This document shows, in pieces, positions 50,082-56,618 of a stretch of DNA of 64,000 bases. The notes under the pieces are model-generated. The model saw only the letters and a list, made by a program, of their open reading frames with translations, had not been told where the DNA came from and did no database searches. Both the position numbers and the translations under genes were made by a program. Each line of letters starts with the position of its first letter. Position 1 is the first letter of the stretch. This DNA comes from Caldifarciminota bacterium (GTDB lineage Bacteria > Hydrothermota > UBA3073), in contig JAUWGP010000002.1 of NCBI GenBank assembly GCA_030606335.1, positions 1-64,000 on the forward strand. Direction: 5' to 3'.

Positions 50082-50651
50082 ATGGCCGCAAGCGGAGCTA
50101 AGAGAGACAAGCATTTCCCACTCTTTGCACATGATAATCTACTTAGAAGGCTGTTTAGCAGCCCTCGAAAGTACTGTCCCTATGTCAAACAGGATCAGAT
50201 CGTTGCTGACCTTGGTTGTGGTCCAGGCTATTATGCTCTCGCTTTGGCTGAAAGCGTTGGTGCCAAAGGACGGGTCTATGCCGTTGATTCAGATGAAAAG
50301 GCCATTCGAACGGTTGAAAGGAAGGCGGCCAAACGTGGATACCACAATATCGAAGCCCACGCTTCATCTGCCGCCAACCTCAGCTTCATTGAAGACGAGT
50401 CGGTTGACTTCGTTCTTGCCGACGGGCTATTGTGTTCCATGGCACCACAAGACCACCAGTCAGCCGTCAATGAAATAAAGCGCATTCTGAAACCAAACGG
50501 AAAGGCATTCCTCATGGCCGCCAAAGGCTCTATGAGCTACGTGGATAAAGCAGAGTGGGAGGAAATACTTGAGGGATTTAAAGTGGAGCGGAGGAATTAC
50601 GAGTCCTTCTTAGAGGATAGATGGGCGCTTGTGTCCAAAAAGCATCAATAA
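50082..50651 (+). CDS. Class I SAM-dependent methyltransferase (cassette gene)
   Basis: A 189-residue methyltransferase with motif I VADLGCGPGYYALALAESVG, AVDSDEKAIRTVERKA, a DFVLADGLLCSM motif IV region and EIKRILKPNGKAFLMAAKG. GGGAGG lies 8 nt before ATG 50082. GC-rich relative to host. Unrelated in detail to the 38391 methyltransferase. It is followed by a strong attC. Substrate unknown. Confidence 0.88.
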   Translation: MAASGAKRDKHFPLFAHDNLLRRLFSSPRKYCPYVKQDQIVADLGCGPGYYALALAESVGAKGRVYAVDSDEKAIRTVERKAAKRGYHNIEAHASSAANLSFIEDESVDFVLADGLLCSMAPQDHQSAVNEIKRILKPNGKAFLMAAKGSMSYVDKAEWEEILEGFKVERRNYESFLEDRWALVSKKHQ

Positions 50652-50752
50652 GAACACGCTAGTCGCGATTGTGCAGCGTACTTTCTGCGAATGGACAAAG
50701 CGCCTTTCGGAATTCCACTCACTTGGTCATCTTCGAATCATAGTAGGCTTCG

Positions 50753-50876
50753 GCATAACAACTTGCTGGAGCGGACGCCGCGCGCTGGGCGATTTGCATG
50801 CTTTGAAGCTTTTTAACCATGTGCGAAAATGAAGAGACGGTAAGAAGCGGCGCCGCTCAGCTCGCGACCGTTATAC
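50753..50876 (+). other. attC-like site 8
   Basis: GCATAAC (50753-50759) to GTTATAC (50870-50876). CTTGCTGGAGCGGACGCCGC pairs with GCGGCGCCGCTCAGCTCGCG, with mismatches near the ends. The 3' G is followed directly by promoter module P8. Confidence 0.92.
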
Positions 50877-50996
50877 CCCACCACACTCTCCTTTTATTTT
50901 TCCCTTGACAAAATAGCTATTGTGTTATATAATAAAGGATATTATACGGTTAAAATTAGCCGTAATTGTAAATTTATTAGCACAGATAAATCTGGG
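50871..50996 (+). promoter_or_regulatory. Array promoter module P8 (126 bp, GTTA-bounded)
   Basis: Starts TTATACCCCACC after the attC G and ends 'ctggG|TTAGGT'. TTGACA (50905-50910), 17-nt spacer, TATAAT (50928-50933), conserved leader with 'ttagcacagataaatctggg'. Exactly the length of P3. Confidence 0.9.
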
Positions 50997-51010
50997 TTAG
51001 GTGAAAATAT

Positions 51011-51580
51011 ATGAAAAAGAAGTATAAGATTAACTCGGAATCAAACATAAATACACACGCAGAGGTATTTCATTGCGCACATGTTTTGTATCGGACTATG
51101 CAAAAAAAACAAAGCGGCTGGCTTTACTTAAGCCTTCCTATAGTAACCATATGTGCGTTCTCAATTGAAGGTTTATGCAATCATATCGGAAATAAAAAAA
51201 TAGATTTTTGGAAGGAGATTGAAAGATCTACATCAATAAAATCAAAGATAAATATATTAATGAAGACGAAAAAAGATTTTTGGGGTCGTGAACTTTGGCA
51301 AACTGTGTCTGACATAATTCGGATTAGAGATATGCTTGCACACCCTAAAAGTGAAATTATCGAAAAAATGGAAACTTTAGAATTATCAGATGAAGAATTA
51401 GAAAATCACCCCTATCCTCAAACAAAATGGCAAACAACAATGGACATGGAAAAAATTCAGAATATCATGGTAAAAACAAAAAACGCTATGGAAGAACTTT
51501 GTGAAGCAAATAACATTGATACATATGATATATATGACACCGGATCATGGAGTCAAGAATCAACAACAATTAACACCTAA
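51011..51580 (+). CDS. HEPN-like domain protein (cassette gene)
   Basis: A 189-residue helical protein without membrane or signal segments. The centre holds ELWQTVSDIIRIRDMLAHPK, containing R-x4-H (RDMLAH), the hallmark catalytic pattern of HEPN ribonucleases found in toxins and defence proteins. The TAA stop overlaps the left attC box ACCTAAC. No antitoxin candidate is adjacent, so a role as RNase, defence effector or simply an RNA-binding helical protein is open. The ATG begins 14 nt after the leader junction and has no SD, suggesting leader-assisted translation. Confidence 0.6.
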   Translation: MKKKYKINSESNINTHAEVFHCAHVLYRTMQKKQSGWLYLSLPIVTICAFSIEGLCNHIGNKKIDFWKEIERSTSIKSKINILMKTKKDFWGRELWQTVSDIIRIRDMLAHPKSEIIEKMETLELSDEELENHPYPQTKWQTTMDMEKIQNIMVKTKNAMEELCEANNIDTYDIYDTGSWSQESTTINT

Positions 51581-51940
51581 CAACGCGATATTTAATCCAA
51601 AAAAGTTTACAAATTCTTCGTATTGTGAAAGTCAGCTAAACTTTTTGATGACAGAGCTTTCCTATCGGACATATCCTACTGGGAAAGGAGGGAAAGTGAC
51701 AGCTCCAGATCAGATGGAAGAGGATTCCTGGGAGTTCCATATGTTGATACCAGCAAGCGATGAGATAATATTCAAAGAAAATTGTGATGGTAATTAGTTG
51801 TTTTTCAGTTTTCAGCCTGATTCCTCTATAACTCGCTACAGCGGACGCCGCCAAGTGTACGAAAATCAAAATAAGGTACCTTGCGGCGACGCTCAAATCG
51901 CAGCCATAAGCCGGTCATTGGGTGAGGAGGTGAATTAACT
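51575..51940. other. Decayed cassette junctions and fragment
   Basis: A good left box ACCTAACAACGCG (51575-51587) has no right-hand partner within 200 bp. An unassigned fragment follows, open in one frame to a TAA near 51797 but without its own start (it includes GKGGKVTAPDQMEEDSWEFH). A degraded attC (51826-51913) then follows. Confidence 0.55.
51826..51913 (+). other. Degraded attC-like site 9
   Basis: Left box CTATAAC (51826-51832) and arms CTACAGCGGACGCCGC / GCGGCGACGCTCAAATCGC are present, but the right box reads CATAAGC instead of GTTRRRY. The stem is still clear; the loss of the G-TT point suggests the site is inactive. Confidence 0.65.
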
Positions 51941-52312
51941 ATGTCGCTTAAGTACTTATGTTTAGTTCTCATGCTCATTGCCATGTCTTGCGACTTGTTT
52001 GACTCAGGTAGCAATTTCCAATCAAACGCAAATCTTAAGGCACTTTCGATTCCGGACGCACAGTTTTATCCATCTTTTTCGTCGGACATCACGGAGTATT
52101 CAGTCACCTTTGATATATATCCACGCAGTTTTTTCCTAACAGCCACCGCGGAGAACAGTTCTGCAGCCATTAAAGTGAACGATACTGTTGTGGAATCCGG
52201 TCAGGAGATTCATGTCCAAACATCGCCACCTAATTTCGTTGTGAACATTGTTGTAACCTCGGTCGACGGCAAGAACGTGAAAACGTATGTACTAAACATA
52301 GTAGACAATTAG
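51941..52312 (+). CDS. Lipoprotein with cadherin-like beta-sandwich domain (cassette gene)
   Basis: A 123-residue predicted lipoprotein (LIAMSC lipobox at about 12-17) carrying one cadherin-like beta-sandwich module: ANLKALSIPDAQFYPSFSSD, ITEYSVTFDIYP, AAIKVNDTVVESGQEI and the ending VTSVDGKNVKTYVLNIV. Such modules usually occur as repeats in large surface proteins; here one domain stands alone on a lipid anchor. AGGAGG lies 8 nt before the ATG. A clear attC follows. Confidence 0.8.
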   Translation: MSLKYLCLVLMLIAMSCDLFDSGSNFQSNANLKALSIPDAQFYPSFSSDITEYSVTFDIYPRSFFLTATAENSSAAIKVNDTVVESGQEIHVQTSPPNFVVNIVVTSVDGKNVKTYVLNIVDN

Positions 52313-52320
52313 CAATTGAC

Positions 52321-52445
52321 ACCTAACCATTCACTAAACCTAACTGTAATCGCGATGGTGGTTTTCACACTGGGGTTGCAAGAACCACATTCGGATGCTT
52401 ATTTAAAAGGCGGATTTTCCAACAGGTTAGACCAAGTTGTTAGTT
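52321..52445 (+). other. attC-like site 10
   Basis: ACCTAAC (52321-52327) to GTTAGTT (52439-52445). CACTAAACCTAACTG pairs imperfectly with CAACAGGTTAGACCAAG, and an inner GGTTTTCAC / CCTTTTAAATAAG-type loop follows. Sited 8 nt after the lipoprotein stop. Confidence 0.8.
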
Positions 52446-52604
52446 GCTATAAAAACATTTAAAATCCGTTTGAAAATAATTAAAATATTGCTGTACTGTT
52501 TAGATACAGAGTATTCAAGTAAAGTTTTTTCTAAAAATCCGTATTTATTTGTACAAGTTACATACTGACTTTCTAAAATTCACCACACTTCCCCTTTTTT
52601 TCCC

Positions 52605-52633
52605 TTGACAAAATCGTGATTGTATTATATAAT
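52605..52633 (+). promoter_or_regulatory. Array promoter P9
   Basis: TTGACA (52605-52610), 17-nt spacer, TATAAT (52628-52633), preceded by 'caccacacttcccc'. Its downstream leader 'tatatccgaaagatctgcatgg' matches P1 rather than the GTTA-ended leader. The rest of 52446-52802 holds no gene. Confidence 0.88.
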
Positions 52634-52802
52634 TATATCCGAAAGATCTGCATGGCAGAGAAATAACAAAAACAATAGAGATATAAAAAAATAATCTCTT
52701 TTAATCTCTTTAAATCCCTGTTGAAAAAAGAAACAACCTCTTTTCTGTTTATCGGCAGGCAGGAAATCTCTGTTTTAACTTATAACATTCAATGTACAAC
52801 GG

Positions 52803-53741
52803 ATGAGTGAATATTTAACTGTTGTGAACCGGTTAGAATTTATTGTTACATATCTATGTAACGGAGGATGCAAACACTGCTATTCTGTTCAGGGTAAAGA
52901 ATCATTCCCTGAACATATTGACAAGTCATTTGCTGTAGAGATTGTTAGAAAGGTGGGCAATAAATATAGTCCTGAATCGATTATGACCTTTGGTGGTGAA
53001 CCATTGCTATTTCCTGAAATTGTATATGCTATCCACAAAGAAGCTATGAATGTAGGTATCCCCTGCAGGCAGATAATCACAAATGGTTACTGGTCAAAGA
53101 ATTTCAAAAGGATTAAAAAGATAGCAGAAAGTTTGGCGAAATCCGGGGTAAATGATGTTATTATATCTGTTGATGCATTTCATCAGGAAAATATTCCCCT
53201 TAATATCGTTAGAAAGACAGCCGAGTCATGCCTACAGGTAGGTATAAAAAATATATCGTGGAATCCCTGTTGGGTAACCTCAGAAGATGATAATAACCAG
53301 TATAACAAAAAGACTAAATCTATTTTGAAAGAACTTATAGACATACCAGTAAGAAACTCAGAAGGAAATGTAATGGAGCCAGATGGATTGGCTATTATCA
53401 ATTTGAAAGAATTTTTACCTCCAAAAGAAAGAATACCTACTGGCAAATGTGGTGATATGCCTTATACTGGAATGCTTGATTCTGTTAAAAGTATATGTCT
53501 TGAGCCAGATGGCAGAATTGCTGTTTGTAATGATTTTCATATTGGGAATGCTTCTGATGGGGATATTATTAATATTTTAGAGAATTATGAACCATATAAG
53601 ATACCAGAAATGAAAGCAATACTTGAAAATGGCATGAAAGGTTTAATAAGTTGGGCAAGGACAAAAGGTGTTGAACCTGAGCCAGAGGGATATTATTCAA
53701 TCTGTCATATGTGTACTGATATTAGAAAAAGGGTTGGATGA
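52803..53741 (+). CDS. Radical SAM protein
   Basis: A 312-residue radical SAM enzyme. The [4Fe-4S] motif is CNGGCKHC (CxxxCxxC, about 19-26), with the GGEP motif in TFGGEPLLFP and SAM-binding VIISVDAFHQE. The C-terminal part has cysteines in TGKCGDM, SICLEPDGRIAVCND and YSICHMCTDI, which could hold an auxiliary SPASM/Twitch-like cluster. It is probably a peptide- or small-molecule-modifying or anaerobic-type enzyme; no substrate peptide gene is recognisable nearby. It is the last gene of the array and uses promoter P9. SD is weak. Confidence 0.85.
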   Translation: MSEYLTVVNRLEFIVTYLCNGGCKHCYSVQGKESFPEHIDKSFAVEIVRKVGNKYSPESIMTFGGEPLLFPEIVYAIHKEAMNVGIPCRQIITNGYWSKNFKRIKKIAESLAKSGVNDVIISVDAFHQENIPLNIVRKTAESCLQVGIKNISWNPCWVTSEDDNNQYNKKTKSILKELIDIPVRNSEGNVMEPDGLAIINLKEFLPPKERIPTGKCGDMPYTGMLDSVKSICLEPDGRIAVCNDFHIGNASDGDIINILENYEPYKIPEMKAILENGMKGLISWARTKGVEPEPEGYYSICHMCTDIRKRVG

Positions 53742-53754
53742 GACTGCCACAACG

Positions 53755-53898
53755 ACAAAGACATTTATATAACAGGGATTTGCCTGCTTGACGCAGTCAA
53801 ATAAGAGAATTTTGAGAGAAAAAATTATTTATTCTTTATCTACAATCTCATACAAGTCTCGTCTAAGTTCCTGTTAAATAGAGATGAGATTGCTTCGT
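53755..53898 (+). repeat. Direct repeat flanking the YCF48 gene (left copy)
   Basis: About 145 bp containing 'aacagggatttgcctgcttg', 'acgcagtcaaataagagaat' and 'caagtctcgtctaag'. The same sequence in the same orientation is at 56448-56592, with a partial third copy at 56391-56447. Confidence 0.85.
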
Positions 53899-53964
53899 TA
53901 TAAAAAATTGACCCCATATCTATTTTAATCTACTCACATCTCTATTGTAAATCAAAATTTCTTC

Positions 53965-53993
53965 TTGACTTTTAATCCATTTTGTATTATATT
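53965..53993 (+). promoter_or_regulatory. Promoter of the YCF48-like gene
   Basis: TTGACT (53965-53970), 17-nt spacer, TATATT (53988-53993), about 35 nt before the ATG. Confidence 0.75.
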
Positions 53994-54026
53994 ACTATAG
54001 TAGCTTTATTATAATAAGTGGTGGTT

Positions 54027-56285
54027 ATGTTTAAAAAAATCTTCATAATTACAGGAGTTATGCTTGTAATAACTACAAGTTATGCACAAAGGGGGTGGAA
54101 TTTACAAAACCCTAATTTTTTTAAACTCCAATGTACGCATTTTATTGATACCAATAATGGATGGATAGTAGGAGAGCGTGGAACAATCCTACACACATCA
54201 GATGGTGGCAAAAGATGGTTTGAGCAAACTTCAGGAACAACAAATTTTCTTAAAAGTGTCAGCTTCGCAGATTCAAATAATGGCTGGATAGTAGGTGGGC
54301 ATAATGGAGGTTGGAGTATAATACTACACACCACAGATGGTGGAAATATCTGGAACAATCAGATACCGGGAATATTTTATGAACTTTGTAGTGTTCGTTT
54401 TATAGACTCTTGTACTGGTTGGGCAGTGGGATATAATGGTACAATCCTACACACTACAGATGGAGGAGACAACTGGAATATTCAGACTTCTGGAACTAAT
54501 GCTACTTTTAAAGATGTATGTTTTATTGATTCTTGTACTGGTTGGGCAGTAGGCTATGTTGGCTCTAACATACGAACTGCAAGTCCAAAGATATTACACA
54601 CCACAGATGGAGGAAGCAACTGGTATGCTCAACCTTATGGAGGTAATAAAAGCCTCTGGGGTGTTCACTTTATAGATTCTACTACTGGCTGGGCAGTGGG
54701 ATTCAGGGGGATAATTATAAATACCTCAGATGGTGGAGATAATTGGCAGCTTCAGGATTCTGTGGGTACATATTGCCTTTGGGATGTCTTTTTTGCCGAT
54801 TCAACAATGGGATGGGCAGCAGCAAACTCTGGGATATTCCATACTTCTGATGGAGGGAATAATTGGGATTTTCAAGATACAGGAGGTCACCTATGCCTTT
54901 ACAGTGTTTATTTTACCGATCAAGATAAAGGATGGGCTGTGGGACGTGATAGAAAAATTATCCACACCACTGATGGCGGAGACTACTGGAATAAACAGGT
55001 TTTTGGAATTATGTATGACTTGAATAGTGTTTATTTTACAAACTATGATACTGGATGGGCAGTTGGTGAAAGCGGTGTAATATCGTATACAGAAAATGGA
55101 GGGTGCAGTTGGGATACGATGAGTTACATAACTACAAATAATCTCTATTGCATAAATTTTACGGATGCCAATAAAGGCTGGTCAGTAGGAGATACAGGTA
55201 CAATTATTCACACCACAGATGCTGGTATCAACTGGAATGCACAAAATTCTGGAACTATTTTTGACCTTAAAAGTGTTTGTTTCGTAGATTCAAATATTGG
55301 TTGGTCAGTTGGAGATTATGGAACAATTATACATACTTCAGATGGTGGATACAACTGGGGTCCCCAAACATCTGGAGTTTACAATCTCCTTTCAAGTGTA
55401 TTCTTTACCGATAAAGATACAGGCTGGGCTGTAGGAGATAGTGGTATAATACTATACACAAAAGATGGCGGAATACACTGGGGACAGACCTCTGGTATTG
55501 AAGAACCATTTTATAAAGATGTTTATACTAACTGGGAAGTAGAGAGTGATAATGAACACTTATACACTTTATATAATAAAACCCACTTTCCAAATACTCA
55601 CAGAAGTGACGATGATCTTAATAGTATATATTTTATTGATGCAAATACTGGCTGGGCAACTGGGGATAGTGGAAGAATTATTCACACTACAGATGCTGGT
55701 AGTACATGGATTGATCAAAATTCTGGGACCAATTACAATCTTGAAAGCGTTTATTTTGCAAATACGAGTTTCGGATGGGTAGTTGGAGAAAAAAGTATTA
55801 TATTATATACAGATGACGGTGGGATAAATTGGTATCTACAGTTTTATGCTCATAACTGGCACTTTAGGAGTGTCTTTTTCGTTGATACTTTAATCGGATG
55901 GGTAGTTGGAGATGATGGAGTAATCTTATATACATCAGATGGTGGTATTTATTCTGTAGAAGAAGATGAGAATAACCAATATACTAGTATACATAGAAGC
56001 TTCAGTTTGTCCCAAAACTCACCTAATCCATTCAGCGGTCAAACTTCGATTAGGTATACATTAAACAAAGAAAGTAAGATTACGCTGAAAGTTTATAACC
56101 TATTGGGGCAAGAAATTATGGTTCTTGTTAATAAGCTTCATAATTCAGGTAATTATAACGTGTTTTGGGATGGAAGGGTACAATCTGGAGAGAACGCAGC
56201 AAGTGGCATATACTTCTATAAGCTTACAGTCGAGCGAGATGATCATAGATTTGATGAAACAAAAGTAATGTTACTGATGAAATAA
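54027..56285 (+). CDS. Secreted YCF48/BNR-repeat beta-propeller protein with C-terminal sorting domain
   Basis: A 752-residue secreted protein: signal peptide (about 1-21), then about fourteen repeats of roughly 40 residues with the pattern GWAVGxxGTIxHTTDGGxxW, the photosystem-II-assembly-factor-like (YCF48) beta-propeller repeat. The C-terminus has FSLSQNSPNPFSGQTSIRY, NLLGQEIMVLV and ASGIYFYKL, the same FlgD-like sorting module as in the 13421 protein. It is likely exported across both membranes and surface-attached. The ATG at 54027 is used; GTGs lie just upstream. Repeats flank the gene on both sides. Confidence 0.88.
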   Translation: MFKKIFIITGVMLVITTSYAQRGWNLQNPNFFKLQCTHFIDTNNGWIVGERGTILHTSDGGKRWFEQTSGTTNFLKSVSFADSNNGWIVGGHNGGWSIILHTTDGGNIWNNQIPGIFYELCSVRFIDSCTGWAVGYNGTILHTTDGGDNWNIQTSGTNATFKDVCFIDSCTGWAVGYVGSNIRTASPKILHTTDGGSNWYAQPYGGNKSLWGVHFIDSTTGWAVGFRGIIINTSDGGDNWQLQDSVGTYCLWDVFFADSTMGWAAANSGIFHTSDGGNNWDFQDTGGHLCLYSVYFTDQDKGWAVGRDRKIIHTTDGGDYWNKQVFGIMYDLNSVYFTNYDTGWAVGESGVISYTENGGCSWDTMSYITTNNLYCINFTDANKGWSVGDTGTIIHTTDAGINWNAQNSGTIFDLKSVCFVDSNIGWSVGDYGTIIHTSDGGYNWGPQTSGVYNLLSSVFFTDKDTGWAVGDSGIILYTKDGGIHWGQTSGIEEPFYKDVYTNWEVESDNEHLYTLYNKTHFPNTHRSDDDLNSIYFIDANTGWATGDSGRIIHTTDAGSTWIDQNSGTNYNLESVYFANTSFGWVVGEKSIILYTDDGGINWYLQFYAHNWHFRSVFFVDTLIGWVVGDDGVILYTSDGGIYSVEEDENNQYTSIHRSFSLSQNSPNPFSGQTSIRYTLNKESKITLKVYNLLGQEIMVLVNKLHNSGNYNVFWDGRVQSGENAASGIYFYKLTVERDDHRFDETKVMLLMK

Positions 56286-56618
56286 GTTTTATGAGTGTTA
56301 TATGGGGGTTAATTTCAACTTATTTTGCACGAATTGAATTCGTGCCTACATGTCTTAAGGAACGAAGAATTTTATGTTTTTTATTTTTTTGTCTCATTCA
56401 AGTCTCGTCTAAGTCCCTGTTAAAAAGAGATGGGATTGCTTCGCAATGACAAAGACATTTATAGAACAGGGATTTGCCTGCTTGACGCAGTCAAATAAGA
56501 GAATTTTAAGAGAAAAATTTTTTATTCTTTATCTACAATCTCATTCAAGTCTCGTCTAAGTCCCTGTTAAAAAGAGATGAGATTGCTTCGCAATGACAGA
56601 TTAAACTTTATATTACAA
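56286..56618 (+). repeat. Repeat-filled gap: REP-like hairpin and right direct repeat
   Basis: Palindrome GCACGAATTGAATTCGTGC (56328-56346) with the 'ctaca' edge of the 461-510 hairpin, then a partial (56391-56447) and a full (56448-56592) copy of the direct repeat seen at 53755-53898. No gene is supported here. Confidence 0.85.

Larger units (their letters stand above)
36363..53741 (+). mobile_element. Chromosomal-integron-like gene-cassette array without integrase
   Basis: Across 17 kb, unrelated genes are separated by attC-like sites (listed individually) and by repeated near-identical strong promoters. Nearly all genes read the same way. Three genes have their stop codon inside the RYYYAAC box of the following attC. 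Base composition varies from gene to gene, which suggests diverse sources. No tyrosine recombinase of IntI type is encoded in the window, so by current nomenclature this would be an attC cluster lacking an integrase, or the distal part of an integron whose intI lies elsewhere. Confidence 0.8.

Noticed and set aside
51501..51797. 98-codon frame after the HEPN gene
   Set aside because: Its first third overlaps the HEPN gene out of frame and the rest has no start or SD; it is more likely a truncated fragment, described as part of a decayed junction.
36363..53741. An integron integrase gene within the array
   Set aside because: None of the frames on either strand in this region encodes a tyrosine recombinase; the array is reported without an integrase.
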